Shown: positions 1 to 9,387 of the stretch, in pieces
How the letters are laid out: every line of letters begins with the position of its first letter
Position numbering within the stretch: the stretch's first letter is position 1
NCBI RefSeq assembly: GCF_001436555.1
Contig: NZ_AYZR01000008.1
Coordinates: 432,753-496,752 of the forward strand
From: Lentilactobacillus senioris DSM 24302 = JCM 17472
GTDB taxonomy: Bacteria > Bacillota > Bacilli > Lactobacillales > Lactobacillaceae
Reading direction: 5' to 3'
Length of the DNA stretch: 64,000 nt
Position numbers and translations under genes: made by a program
The notes under the pieces: model-generated
Databases searched by the model: none
The model's input: only the letters and a program-made list of their open reading frames with translations
What the model was told of the DNA's origin: nothing

Positions 1-232
1 GAGGAAGAATCCCCAAATTACCATTAAAATTAATCATTGGTGATTTCAATCCTAATTGGTCGTAAAATTGTTCAGAAATTCGGTTTGGTCTACCAGTCAC
101 AATACTAACTACGTGTCCGGCAGCAACAGCCGTTTTTAGAGTTTTAATTGTTAGTTCACTTAATTGGGAGTTGTTATTTAACGTTGTACCGTCTAAATCC
201 AGCGCAATTAATTTCTTATTAATGATAATCAC
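1..232 (-). CDS. Cof-type HAD family sugar-phosphate phosphatase, 5' part only
   Basis: The reverse strand encodes the N-terminus of a haloacid dehalogenase phosphatase of the Cof/YidA type; the rest lies beyond the window. HAD motif I is visible as LIALDLDGTTL, with the nucleophile and acid/base aspartates, and motif II as SIVTGRP. Such enzymes are soluble and dephosphorylate sugar phosphates, FMN or similar metabolites; the substrate cannot be told from this fragment. The start is odd. The in-frame GTG at 230-232 lies inside the GAGGTGA Shine-Dalgarno sequence, so the codon at the right distance is ATT (221-223). No ATG or TTG precedes the conserved motif. The gene is divergent from the rsmF-like gene. 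Confidence 0.75.
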   Translation of the reverse strand, partial: MIIINKKLIALDLDGTTLNNNSQLSELTIKTLKTAVAAGHVVSIVTGRPNRISEQFYDQLGLKSPMINFNGNLGILP

Positions 233-252
233 CTCAATATTGTCCCATATCA

Positions 253-261
253 TGTTATAAT
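253..261 (+). promoter_or_regulatory. Extended -10 promoter for the rsmF-like gene
   Basis: TGT followed by TATAAT (256-261) is a consensus extended -10 element about 50 bases before the rsmF-like start. No good -35 was seen at 17 bases, as is usual for extended -10 promoters. Confidence 0.5.
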
Positions 262-310
262 ATCTAAATGTGTGTCGATAGTCAATTGAAAAACTTGCAG
301 GAGGTCCTTT

Positions 311-1672
311 ATGCAGTTACCAGCGGACTTTATTTTAAAATACCAACAATTATTTAAGGAACCGGAAGCTAGCCAGTTTTTAGCTAGTTTTGAAACGGAA
401 CCCCTCCACGGATTTCGAATCAATCCTTTAAAACAAGCTACCCCAGTTCAAGAAGATTTGAGTAATCCCATTGCTTATAGTGATTGGGGTTATTACGGCC
501 GGGTTAGCGGCAAGACTAGCGATCATCAAAGTGGGGCGGTATATAGCCAAGAACCTAGCGCAATGTATGTAGGGGAAGTAGCAAGTCCTCAACCCGGAGA
601 AAAAGTTTTAGATTTATGTGCTGCGCCTGGTGGTAAAACTACCCACTTAGGCAGCTTCTTAAATAACACCGGTTTTTTGTTAGCTAACGAAATCGACGCT
701 TCTCGTTCTCAGGTTTTAACTGAAAATGTAGAAAGGTTCGGTATGACTAATACGATCGTTACTAATACTGACACGCCAACACTTGCCAAACATTTACCGG
801 AATTTTTTGACAGATTATTAGTAGATGCTCCTTGTTCGGGAGAAGGTATGTTTCGAAAAGATCCGAACGCTACTACCTACTGGTCATTAGATTATCCTAA
901 AGAATGCGCTATGCGACAAAAAGAAATTCTAACGGATGCTGTCAAAGTATTACGTCCCGGTGGAGAGTTAATTTATTCTACTTGTACGTTTGCTCCAGAA
1001 GAAGATGAACAAATTGTTGCCTGGCTAGTTAAAGAGTATGGTTTTGAAATTCTACCAGTGAAAAAATACCCCCAAATGAGTTCTGGGAAACCCGAATGGG
1101 CAGATGGAAACCCTGATTTAACTAATTGCGTTCGCCTATTTCCTCATCTTTTTCCAGGGGAAGGCCATTTCATCGCTAAGTTAAGAAAACCAGGTAGTGA
1201 TTCTCAAGTTAATCAAAAACCCGCTAAAAATATTAATCCTGCCGTGAAGGAATTAAATAAAGAGCAAGCTCAACTTTGGCAACAATTTGCTAAAACTCAT
1301 TTAAACACCCCAGTGACTGGAAAATTAGTGGTTTTTAAAGATCAACTGTATAGTATTCCTGAACAAACACCAAACTTAACCGGAATTAAAATCAGTCGGT
1401 TAGGTCTTTGGCTAGGAACTTTTAAGAAAAATAGATTTGAACCTAGTTATACGTGGGCACTTGCTTTACACCCAACTGATTGGCAAAAAGTTCTAACTAT
1501 CACTGCCGATGAATGGCAAAAATATGTGGCTGGAGAAACGTTTATGTGTGATGCTAGTTTAGCAAAAGACTGGTATCTGTTAGTCCATGACCAACAACCA
1601 ATTGGTTTTGGAAAAGTGGTCAACGGCACGGTGAAAAATTTCTTTCCTAAGCGATTTAGATTTAATCTTTAA
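311..1672 (+). CDS. rsmF: RsmF/RsmB family 16S rRNA m5C methyltransferase
   Basis: SAM-dependent RNA cytosine-5 methyltransferase of the NOP/RsmF (YebU) family, acting on ribosomal RNA in the cytosol. Motif IV is DAPCSGEGMFRKD, with the product-release cysteine at 175. Motif VI is YSTCTFAPEEDE, with the catalytic cysteine at 225. The SAM-binding motif LDLCAAPGGKT lies near residue 100. The 453-residue length, with a C-terminal region of about 160 residues after the Rossmann domain, fits the RsmF rather than the RsmB architecture. The ATG has an ideal AGGAGG Shine-Dalgarno. The gene has its own promoter and ends at a bidirectional terminator, so it is monocistronic. The exact target base is inferred from the family only. 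Confidence 0.88.
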   Translation: MQLPADFILKYQQLFKEPEASQFLASFETEPLHGFRINPLKQATPVQEDLSNPIAYSDWGYYGRVSGKTSDHQSGAVYSQEPSAMYVGEVASPQPGEKVLDLCAAPGGKTTHLGSFLNNTGFLLANEIDASRSQVLTENVERFGMTNTIVTNTDTPTLAKHLPEFFDRLLVDAPCSGEGMFRKDPNATTYWSLDYPKECAMRQKEILTDAVKVLRPGGELIYSTCTFAPEEDEQIVAWLVKEYGFEILPVKKYPQMSSGKPEWADGNPDLTNCVRLFPHLFPGEGHFIAKLRKPGSDSQVNQKPAKNINPAVKELNKEQAQLWQQFAKTHLNTPVTGKLVVFKDQLYSIPEQTPNLTGIKISRLGLWLGTFKKNRFEPSYTWALALHPTDWQKVLTITADEWQKYVAGETFMCDASLAKDWYLLVHDQQPIGFGKVVNGTVKNFFPKRFRFNL

Positions 1673-1681
1673 TATTAAAAT

Positions 1682-1725
1682 AAAAAGACCTAATTAATTC
1701 TGACTGGAATTAATTAGGTCTTTTT
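1682..1725. terminator. Bidirectional terminator between rsmF and fni
   Basis: A perfect 19-bp stem (1682-1700 with 1707-1725) with a 6-base loop, flanked by A and T runs. It serves both convergent genes. Confidence 0.92.
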
Positions 1726-2761
1726 ATTTTAGGTTGCGCTGTTGGCGATAGTTTTGAATTTTTTCATTAAAGATAAGAGGAGTCTTTCGCAAATCAGCTA
1801 GAGTAGGCGTATTTAACATGGCCATAATACTTTTAACTCCGTACTGCCATTCTTTAATATTAGTGATAATTTCCTCATCGGAAAAGTGAAATAATTGATT
1901 CAAAAAGTAACCAGCCACTCCCACGGCTGAACTTCCAAGCGCTAGCGCCTTAGCAACTTGACTAGGATCTTGAACCCCACCTGAAGCAATAATGGATAAT
2001 TGCTGTTGGACTGGTTGACTTTCTAATAAAGATTCTACAGTAGATAAGCCCCAATCAGTAAGGTATACCATATCCTTATTAGGGCGTCTAAAGTTTTCGA
2101 TTTGAGCAAAATTGGTGCCACCGTGTCCACTGATATTGACATTTTGAACGCCTAATTCCTTTAATTCATTGAGAGTTTCTAGGCTCATCCCAAATCCAAC
2201 AGCTTTAACGATTACAGGAACTGTAACGGTGGCTAAAATGTCTTGAATGTTGTCCCGAAAATTAAATTGCCGGTTTCCTTCGGGCATGATTAACTCCTGT
2301 GCTACATTAACATGCACTTCTAGTAAATCAGCATTAATCATTTCTATAACTCGTTGAGCCTCTTCACCCGAATGATCTGCTCCGATATTAGCAATTATTA
2401 CACCGGTAGGATTTTGTTGCCGCACTACTTGAAAACTAGCAGCTAACTCAGGTTGTTTTAACGCTACACTTTGAGATCCCACCGCCATTGCCAGTCCAGT
2501 CTCTCTGGCGATAATAGCTAATCGTTTATTTAAACGGCCGGTTTGTTCACTTCCGCCCGTCATTGCTTCGATATAGAAAGGGTGGTTTAAAGTAACGCCC
2601 GCAATTTGAGTACGATAGTCTACATCGTTAATCGCTGTTCGTGCTAGTTGTTGAGGTACAAATCGAACGCCATCAAAATCGGAAGTAGGTTTGGAAGAAT
2701 TAAAAAAATGCTGGGCAATAGAGACGTGTTCATCTTTTCGGTGTTCGTGTTGTGAAGTCAT
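1724..2761 (-). CDS. fni: Type 2 isopentenyl-diphosphate delta-isomerase
   Basis: FMN- and NADPH-dependent isomerase that interconverts isopentenyl and dimethylallyl diphosphate, the last step of this mevalonate operon. The FMN-barrel features are present: EAMTGGS near the N-terminus, HVNVAQE in the middle, then VKAVGFGMS, NISGHGGTNF and IASGGVQD, typical of the type 2 (Fni) family. The length of 345 residues is normal. Two in-frame ATGs exist. The second (2761) is chosen because AGGAG lies 7 bases before it, while the first directly abuts that sequence. It is the last gene of mvaK1-mvaD-mvaK2-fni and ends in the shared terminator. Confidence 0.93.
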   Translation of the reverse strand: MTSQHEHRKDEHVSIAQHFFNSSKPTSDFDGVRFVPQQLARTAINDVDYRTQIAGVTLNHPFYIEAMTGGSEQTGRLNKRLAIIARETGLAMAVGSQSVALKQPELAASFQVVRQQNPTGVIIANIGADHSGEEAQRVIEMINADLLEVHVNVAQELIMPEGNRQFNFRDNIQDILATVTVPVIVKAVGFGMSLETLNELKELGVQNVNISGHGGTNFAQIENFRRPNKDMVYLTDWGLSTVESLLESQPVQQQLSIIASGGVQDPSQVAKALALGSSAVGVAGYFLNQLFHFSDEEIITNIKEWQYGVKSIMAMLNTPTLADLRKTPLIFNEKIQNYRQQRNLK

Positions 2762-2771
2762 TGTCATTCTC

Positions 2772-3851
2772 CTAATCTAAATCAGTTACCATATGAACCG
2801 CGAGGGGGAGGATTTGAACACCGTTAGCTTGTAATTCGGCAATTAACTGAGTGTCAGATACCGTTTTATCGGTAATCATGATGCCACAATCACCACCGCC
2901 AGCCCCAGAAGTTTTGGCTGCTGCCTGATGCCGTTCAGCAATCTCACACATTTTAGTTAATAGTGGAGTTTCAATGTCCACTTGAGTTAAACGGGATAAT
3001 TTTTGTAATAATTGCCGATTATGGGTAATCCCTAACTTAATCTTTTCAAGATTATTTAATTCAAATCCACTAATAATATCATTTAAGCACTTAGAACTAG
3101 CTTGTAAAAACTTATGATAACCAGTTAACTGTTGGCCTTTTTTAAAGGCGACTTTATCCACTAGTCTAGACGTAGAAGCAGGTGATCCCGTCCAGCCAAT
3201 AAGCAGTTTTAAGTCGGTTGGCGGGGTTAGCGGCCGAATATCTAACTCTGGCCAAGGAATATCAATCAAGTTGGTCAAATCTTCTTCGTAACGAGCACTT
3301 TTAAGCCACTCTCGATCAAATGACCGATAAGCAATCCAACCACCGTAGACACTAGCAGCAATGTCTCCTAGAGAGCCATTTCCCTGAACGTCTAAATGAG
3401 CGATTGCAGCTAACTTGAAGAGGCGGTCTTTAGTTAAAGGTAATTCATAAAACTGACATAGAGCATTAATAGTAGCGACAGTGACAGCAGCTGAAGACCC
3501 CAGTCCGTATTTTTTACCATCTGGACTGTCTAATTCACTGTTGACTTTGAGGTGATATGTTTCCATATTACACCCCAATGATTGGGCATACTCTTCCGTT
3601 AACCGAATTGCTGATAGGATATAGTTAAAAGTATTGTCACGGTTATCCAAAACGATTTCACCGCCACGGCGCTGCCATTGAATCGAACTGTCTTGGTATT
3701 GTTTAGAAACAATACTTCCGTATTTCTCACTTTTTTCAATGGTTACATTTACAAATTGATCAAGCGCAACGATTATTGCAGGATTACCAGTTTCAACAAC
3801 CGCATATTCTCCAGCAATATATAATTTTCCTGGTGCTTTAGCTGAAATCAA
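2772..3851 (-). CDS. mvaK2: Phosphomevalonate kinase
   Basis: GHMP-superfamily kinase that phosphorylates 5-phosphomevalonate with ATP in the cytosol. The family N-terminus ISAKAPGKLYIAGEYAV, the ATP loop GLGSSAAVTVA and the C-terminal motif TSGAGGGDCG are all present. The open frame extends to a GTG at 3869 that overlaps the mvaD stop as GTGA, but that codon has no Shine-Dalgarno. A TTG at 3851 has AAAGGA 8 bases upstream and yields the N-terminus expected for the family, so it is preferred. Third gene of the lower mevalonate operon and translationally coupled to mvaD. The catalytic assignment is firm; the start is a choice. Confidence 0.92.
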   Translation of the reverse strand: MISAKAPGKLYIAGEYAVVETGNPAIIVALDQFVNVTIEKSEKYGSIVSKQYQDSSIQWQRRGGEIVLDNRDNTFNYILSAIRLTEEYAQSLGCNMETYHLKVNSELDSPDGKKYGLGSSAAVTVATINALCQFYELPLTKDRLFKLAAIAHLDVQGNGSLGDIAASVYGGWIAYRSFDREWLKSARYEEDLTNLIDIPWPELDIRPLTPPTDLKLLIGWTGSPASTSRLVDKVAFKKGQQLTGYHKFLQASSKCLNDIISGFELNNLEKIKLGITHNRQLLQKLSRLTQVDIETPLLTKMCEIAERHQAAAKTSGAGGGDCGIMITDKTVSDTQLIAELQANGVQILPLAVHMVTDLD

Positions 3852-3865
3852 ACAATCATTTCCTT

Positions 3866-4858
3866 TCACTTTTCAAGATATTCAATGCCAGAACCAGGAG
3901 TTGTATAAATAACGTTTTCCGATCCTAAAAGCTGATTAAAGTGGGTCATAATTTTGCTAGCATTTTCCTTTTGACAAAGGACCTTTACATTGGGTCCTGC
4001 ATCAATTGTGGCATAGCATTCAATTCCCATTTTTCTTAGTTGCCGAATTTCGTTTATCATTTCAATTGTTTGACCCGTAAAATAAATAAATCCAGGATCA
4101 GCACTGAGAGTTAACGCATGCATTCTTAAGGCATTAGTTTCACTAATGTGTCCTACAGTAGTGAAATCATGTTGGTCAATTGCCTGCTTAATTTGCTCAA
4201 TATCACTATTAGCTAATTTAATCCACTCAGAGTAAAAAGGAGAGGTAGTAACAGATAATTGCATACCTTGGCGACTAGAGACTTTTTTGCGTGATTTTTG
4301 TAAGGTTAATGCTATTACTCCGATATCCCAGTCAGCAGCAGAAGCATACTGTTCAGCGTAGGAAGTTTCATCGTCATTACCAGTATGCCATTGGACAAAC
4401 CCAGCAAAGATTGAACGACTAGCAGATCCGGATCCTCGCCGAGCTAATCGAGATAATTCAGTAAGATCTAGTTTTAAGTCTGCCGCTCTACTAGCGGCTG
4501 CAGCTAAAGCAGCAAACGCTGAAGCTGACGAAGCAAATCCAGCAGCAGTGGGGACGTGATTAACCGAATTGACATTAAAAAAACGATCCGGAGTCTGTGC
4601 TTTTTGGCGCACAATATCTAAGAAATCAACTACCCGTTGGTAATCAGATCCTTGAGCCACTTCATTATCTATTAGGACAGCATCGGCAGTTAGCGTAGGA
4701 TCAAAAGTAACGGTGGTATCCGTATAAAATTGATCCAAAGTTAGTGATAGGCTATCATTTTGAGGAATAATCAAGTTTTCGTTTTGTTTACCCCAGTATT
4801 TAACCAGTGCGATGTTAGTATGAGCTCTGGCAATAACGGGGCGATTTTTATTCATCAT
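3866..4858 (-). CDS. mvaD: Diphosphomevalonate decarboxylase
   Basis: ATP-dependent decarboxylase that turns mevalonate diphosphate into isopentenyl diphosphate. Diagnostic motifs are HTNIALVKYWGK at the N-terminus, the GHMP phosphate loop GFASSASAFAALA, the segment RRGSGSASRS, and DAGPNVKVLC near the C-terminus. The length of 330 residues is normal. It lies between mvaK1 (three bases upstream) and mvaK2 (overlapping). ATG codons occur at 4858 and 4855; the first has AGGA seven bases upstream. Expression should follow the mvaK1 promoter. Confidence 0.94.
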   Translation of the reverse strand: MMNKNRPVIARAHTNIALVKYWGKQNENLIIPQNDSLSLTLDQFYTDTTVTFDPTLTADAVLIDNEVAQGSDYQRVVDFLDIVRQKAQTPDRFFNVNSVNHVPTAAGFASSASAFAALAAAASRAADLKLDLTELSRLARRGSGSASRSIFAGFVQWHTGNDDETSYAEQYASAADWDIGVIALTLQKSRKKVSSRQGMQLSVTTSPFYSEWIKLANSDIEQIKQAIDQHDFTTVGHISETNALRMHALTLSADPGFIYFTGQTIEMINEIRQLRKMGIECYATIDAGPNVKVLCQKENASKIMTHFNQLLGSENVIYTTPGSGIEYLEK

Positions 4859-4861
4859 CTA

Positions 4862-5812
4862 TTAATCCTGCTTTTCAAATTGATTTAAAGGTTGTATCCA
4901 AGTAGCAGATGCTCCCACTAGAAGTAGGTCATCAGCTACTTTTTGAGCTATTCTAGAATTAGGAGCGATGGCTATTAGGCAACCGCCTAATCCGCTACCA
5001 GTTAACTTAGCTCCTAAGGCTCCTGATTTGAGAGCCTGTGCCTGCATTAAGTCTAGCTGAGCGGTACTAACATGTAGCTGACGCAACAACTCATGATTTT
5101 GATTCATTAATGAACCAAGTGATACCACATCATTTGCTTTTAAGGCAGCCGGAACCTGTTGAGCGACACTTCCCATTTCAGCAATAATATCCTTGGTTTC
5201 AGGATTCATTATTAGTTGCTCTTTTACCTGATTAACAGCGACACTCGTTTTTCCCTTAACACCACTATCGGCTATTACCATTGTGGCTTTAGGAAGGTTA
5301 ATCGGCAATTGGGTGTTTTCTTGATTTTTGACGTACCAGATTGGCCATTGGGCACTAGCAGTAGCCGCATCTAGTCCACTGGGATTACCGTGAGTAACTT
5401 GTTCAGAAACGTCAGCAATCTTTAGTAGGTCTGATCTGGTAAGATGTCTTTCAGCTAAGTCAAAAAAAGCCCTAGTGATCGCAACAGCAGTGGCCGCTGA
5501 TGAGCCCATGCCTCGTTCAGCTGGGATAGCACTATCAATAGACAACCGAAATGTAGTTGAGGGTAGCTGGAGATTATTTGCTACGTATTCTGATAGCCGT
5601 TTAATGCCATTCATTTCAGCAGGAATTTGTTGCCAATCTCCATCATAGTAACGACTAAAGATTTGACTGCTACTTTCAGAACTAGTTTCGATTTGGGCAG
5701 TTACTTCGACAGCAGGTAATGGTAGTGCAATAGCTGGTTGTCCGTAAACTACACTATGTTCACCAAACCAAATAATTTTTGCGGAGCTTGCTCCGAATCC
5801 AATTTTTTTCAC
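4862..5812 (-). CDS. mvaK1: Mevalonate kinase
   Basis: First gene of the lower mevalonate operon; phosphorylates mevalonate with ATP. It is a GHMP kinase: the N-terminal segment KIIWFGEHSVVYGQPAIALP, the ATP-binding loop RGMGSSAATAVAI, the segment GNPSGLDAATA and the C-terminal KLTGSGLGGC are all canonical. 316 residues is the usual bacterial length. The start is GTG with a weak purine-rich stretch upstream. The upper pathway enzymes (HMG-CoA synthase and reductase) are not in this window, as is usual where the locus is split. Confidence 0.93.
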   Translation of the reverse strand: MKKIGFGASSAKIIWFGEHSVVYGQPAIALPLPAVEVTAQIETSSESSSQIFSRYYDGDWQQIPAEMNGIKRLSEYVANNLQLPSTTFRLSIDSAIPAERGMGSSAATAVAITRAFFDLAERHLTRSDLLKIADVSEQVTHGNPSGLDAATASAQWPIWYVKNQENTQLPINLPKATMVIADSGVKGKTSVAVNQVKEQLIMNPETKDIIAEMGSVAQQVPAALKANDVVSLGSLMNQNHELLRQLHVSTAQLDLMQAQALKSGALGAKLTGSGLGGCLIAIAPNSRIAQKVADDLLLVGASATWIQPLNQFEKQD

Positions 5813-5987
5813 AATAATCGCTCACTTTCAAACATTCCAATTTTAACATACCGTTTAATAAAGACCTACAATGGGTAAGTAACTTTAAAGATTTATAAAA
5901 TAATGCGCTTTTAACAATATCCACAACAAAACTATTGAATTTCTTGTAAAATGGATAGTAATAGTTTGCAGATAGCGTGGTGAAAAA

Positions 5988-8819
5988 ATGAATTCTCAAA
6001 CCGTCTTTGCAGTTGTAGACCTAGAAACAACTGGAACTGATTTACATGCAGAAAATCGAATCATTCAATTCAGCTGTAGTTTGGTGCAAAATCAACAAAT
6101 CATCAAAACTTTTTCTACGGATATTAATCCTGAAAGGTCCATTGGCTATCGAATCACTCAGTTGACTGGTATCAGTGCTGAGAGGGTGGCATCGGCGCCT
6201 ACATTTGATCAAGTTGCTGCTCAGATTTTTCAATTATTAAACGATACGGTCTTTGTGGCTCATAATGTAAACTTTGACTTTCCGTTTTTGAATATGGAAC
6301 TTCAAAGAGCGGGGTATCCGGAATTAGATAATTTAGCAGTGGATACCGTAACAATGAGTCAAATCTTATTGCCTACGTTAACCAGTTATCGTCTCCAGGA
6401 CTTAAGTGCTTACTTTAACATTCATCACTTGCAGCCTCACTCAGCTGATAGTGATGCAACGGCAACCGCTAGATTATTAACAGTGTTAATTAATCAATTA
6501 CATCAATTGCCAACCGTAACTCTTAGTCAAATAGTGAATTTAAATCCAGATTTGCCCTGGGAAACAATGACTGTCTTTAAGGATGAACTAGATAACCGAA
6601 CTGAAGATGATTCCCGACTGGCAGACCATCTTATTTTACATCATGGAATTGTGCTTAGAAAACGAGAAAAAGTTTTAAAAAGTCAAATTCCTGAAGATGC
6701 AAAGTACCCCAAAACCACGGCCGCTAAAACTAAATTATTAGTCAATTTAGATGTTCGCCCTGAGCAAAATAAGATGATGAACTTAATTTATAATAACTAC
6801 GCTGCAACAAAGGTTCATCCAGCCCAAAATTTGGTTATTGAGGCTCCTACCGGAATTGGAAAAAGTCTCGGCTATACGTTGCCGCTTAGCTACCTATCAC
6901 GTCCTCATAAACAGGTTATTATTAGTACTTCCACTACTTATTTACAAGAGCAATTAAAAGAACAAGCTTTACCGCTATTAAACGATATTTTGCCATTCCC
7001 AGTCATCGCTGCTGTTTTAAAGGGAAATAAGCACTATATTGACTTAACTAAGTTTATGGAACAACTAGCGATATATGATAATTCTGCTCAAACTAAATTT
7101 GTTAAAAGTCAAATTCTAGTTTGGTTGACCGAAACCCAAACTGGAGATTTAGATGAATTACACCTCAATGCAGAGCAAGTTCCATTTTTGAATAGCATTA
7201 AACACGACGGCGTTAAATGGTTGGACAAACAAAGTGCTTTTTACAGCGACGATTTTCTACGCTACGCATTAGCTCAGGCCAAACGAGCAGATTTTGTAAT
7301 TATTAATCACGACTATCTACTAAATAACACGGCTAAATTCGCTGAATTACCAGAAAAGCCATACTTAGTTATAGATGAGGCTCAAGATTTTGCTGATCGG
7401 GCAGCTAGAATTAGCCAAAAGCATATTCGTTTATTTGATGGCATTGCCACTTATAATAAAATTATCGCTATGTGGCAAAATAATCACGATAGTCAAATTA
7501 AAGAATTAGTTGGTTCAGATCTGTCTGTTCAATCAGTGGTGGTTGATATTTTAAACCGACTAGATGGCGTTAAGCTGTCCCTTAATCAACTTATTGACCA
7601 AACCTTTAACAGGTTTGTTGCGCATCGCAGGCTCCATAGTAGAGAAGAGAACTTTGAGTGGCTGATCCCTAATAACCTATTACAAAATTTCTTAGGGGAG
7701 CAGCTAGTCTTAATAAGTCAATTAGCAGAAGCAACTAATAAATTACCTAAAATGTTGGAACGCCTTAAAAAACGGCTAAACCAAGTATTAAATACTGCTA
7801 ATCCGACAGATGCAGTTAAGTTAACCAAGTTCGTAGATCTAATCCAACAACTAGTAACTTACTTAACTGACTTAATGGATGCCTTAAACATTAATGCGAC
7901 TACCTTAAACGAACGGGTATACTGGATTTCTGTTAATTCAGCCAAAGACCCGTTAACTATTCGGTTAAGTTTTGGAATCTCTCCAGACGTCCAATTTTTG
8001 GCTAATAATGTTTATCCATTTTTTGAACCGGTGACTTTCACTGGAGCAACGTTATTGCCTTCTAAGAAATCCCAGTATACTTTTAACTCATTACAAATTA
8101 AGCCAGAAGAAACTAAAGTAAGACGAATGAAGAGTGAATACTCCGCAGCTAGCAAAGCCAAAATCTTTTTAGTTGATGATTTTGCTACTGGTAAGGTAGA
8201 TAGTCCAGAGTTTAGTGAGTTTTTAGCCCATAGCATTATGGAAATTTTCCAGAAATCACAACGACAGACCTTAGTTTTATTTAACTCGCTTGCTATGATA
8301 AGAAGTGTTTATCAAATTATGCACCAAGAGGGATTTACCGCTAATAATTTAGTATTAGCTCAAGGAGTTCACGGAACTGCTACTAGGGTTAGCCGTCGAT
8401 TCATTCATAATGAACCAGCTCTGTTACTAGGAGCTAATACATTTTGGCAAGGGGTTGATTTCCCGGGACATTTGTTAGAAAATTTAGTGATTGCTCAACT
8501 ACCATTTGATTCTCCAGAAGATCCATATAACCATGCCCGTTACAGTATTGCCAAACGACAGGGACATAATCCGTTTTATAGTATTACTATTCCTCGTACA
8601 ACTTTGAAATTACGACAGGGAATTGGTCGACTGTTACGGACTCCTAACGATTTTGGAACAATCTACGTATTAGATCCCAGATTATTAACTAGGCATTATG
8701 GGGAAACTATTATTGCTAACTTAAGAACCGACATTCCAATTCAACGAATAAATCTAGCTCAAGCGGTAAATCAAATGGAACAATTTTTTGCTAAACAACC
8801 TATTAATCGAAAGGACTAA
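5988..8819 (+). CDS. dinG: DinG-family ATP-dependent helicase with N-terminal DnaQ-like exonuclease
   Basis: A 943-residue fusion of the Firmicutes DinG type. Residues 1-170 form a DEDD exonuclease (VVDLETTGTD, HNVNFDFPFL, HSADSDATATA). The rest is an XPD/DinG-like superfamily 2 helicase with Walker A EAPTGIGKSLGYT, a DEAQ-type box (LVIDEAQDF) and C-terminal motifs ANTFWQGVDFPG and RQGIGRLLR. The four iron-sulphur cysteines of E. coli DinG were not found, as expected for this exonuclease-fused clade. It probably acts in DNA repair or in clearing replication intermediates. It is divergent from mvaK1 and followed after two bases by the ypmB-like gene. Confidence 0.9.
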   Translation: MNSQTVFAVVDLETTGTDLHAENRIIQFSCSLVQNQQIIKTFSTDINPERSIGYRITQLTGISAERVASAPTFDQVAAQIFQLLNDTVFVAHNVNFDFPFLNMELQRAGYPELDNLAVDTVTMSQILLPTLTSYRLQDLSAYFNIHHLQPHSADSDATATARLLTVLINQLHQLPTVTLSQIVNLNPDLPWETMTVFKDELDNRTEDDSRLADHLILHHGIVLRKREKVLKSQIPEDAKYPKTTAAKTKLLVNLDVRPEQNKMMNLIYNNYAATKVHPAQNLVIEAPTGIGKSLGYTLPLSYLSRPHKQVIISTSTTYLQEQLKEQALPLLNDILPFPVIAAVLKGNKHYIDLTKFMEQLAIYDNSAQTKFVKSQILVWLTETQTGDLDELHLNAEQVPFLNSIKHDGVKWLDKQSAFYSDDFLRYALAQAKRADFVIINHDYLLNNTAKFAELPEKPYLVIDEAQDFADRAARISQKHIRLFDGIATYNKIIAMWQNNHDSQIKELVGSDLSVQSVVVDILNRLDGVKLSLNQLIDQTFNRFVAHRRLHSREENFEWLIPNNLLQNFLGEQLVLISQLAEATNKLPKMLERLKKRLNQVLNTANPTDAVKLTKFVDLIQQLVTYLTDLMDALNINATTLNERVYWISVNSAKDPLTIRLSFGISPDVQFLANNVYPFFEPVTFTGATLLPSKKSQYTFNSLQIKPEETKVRRMKSEYSAASKAKIFLVDDFATGKVDSPEFSEFLAHSIMEIFQKSQRQTLVLFNSLAMIRSVYQIMHQEGFTANNLVLAQGVHGTATRVSRRFIHNEPALLLGANTFWQGVDFPGHLLENLVIAQLPFDSPEDPYNHARYSIAKRQGHNPFYSITIPRTTLKLRQGIGRLLRTPNDFGTIYVLDPRLLTRHYGETIIANLRTDIPIQRINLAQAVNQMEQFFAKQPINRKD

Positions 8820-8821
8820 CT

Positions 8822-9328
8822 ATGCAACGTCAACGACAAACCAGAATTAAACGGGGCAGTAGAGTGCCATTAATAATTACCGTCATCATCTTAATTATTG
8901 TTTTTGCATCTGTAGTAGTTCTAACAACCGCTACTAAGCCAATGAGAACGGCCAAGGCTCAAACGGTTGCTATTGCCAAAAAATATGGTAAGGTAACTAA
9001 AACTACTAGCTTTTACTCTTCCAATCTTGGAAAAACTTATTATAGTGTGGCTGGAACTACTGGTAAAGGGAAAAAAGTTTACGTTATAGTAGCTAAAAAA
9101 GGTGGCCACGTAACCGTTATAAATCAATCAGATGGGGTTTCTGAATCTCAAGTTATTCAAAAAGTAAATCAAACTAGAAAACCCAAACGGATTTTAAACG
9201 TAAGTTTAACTTTAACTAAAGCCAAACCATATTGGTCAGTTAGTTATTTAAATCAAAAAGGCAACATGTGCTATGCTATTTATCGATTCGATAATGGCAA
9301 ATTATATAAATTAATAACCAACGTATAG
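8822..9328 (+). CDS. YpmB-like membrane-anchored protein (DUF5590 type)
   Basis: A small protein with a basic N-terminus, one transmembrane helix (about residues 18-38, very Ile/Val rich) and an extracellular part of about 130 residues rich in Lys, Thr, Val and Tyr. Position after dinG and this layout match the YpmB/DUF5590 family, which has peptidase propeptide-like repeats and no established function. No catalytic motif was recognised. It is very probably cotranscribed with dinG, since only two bases separate them, and is followed by a terminator. Confidence 0.7.
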   Translation: MQRQRQTRIKRGSRVPLIITVIILIIVFASVVVLTTATKPMRTAKAQTVAIAKKYGKVTKTTSFYSSNLGKTYYSVAGTTGKGKKVYVIVAKKGGHVTVINQSDGVSESQVIQKVNQTRKPKRILNVSLTLTKAKPYWSVSYLNQKGNMCYAIYRFDNGKLYKLITNV

Positions 9329-9330
9329 TT

Positions 9331-9366
9331 AAAACGGGGCTAGATAATTAGATTTAGCTCCGTTTT
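9331..9366 (+). terminator. Terminator after the dinG-ypmB unit
   Basis: An 11-bp stem (9331-9341 with 9356-9366, one G-T pair), a 14-base loop and a T-rich tail, between the ypmB-like gene and dnaD. Confidence 0.75.
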
Positions 9367-9387
9367 GATTTTAGAAGGGATGATTAG

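Noticed and set aside
5988-8819. Exonuclease-helicase fusion as a novel architecture
   Set aside because: A DnaQ-like domain fused to DinG is the normal form in Firmicutes.
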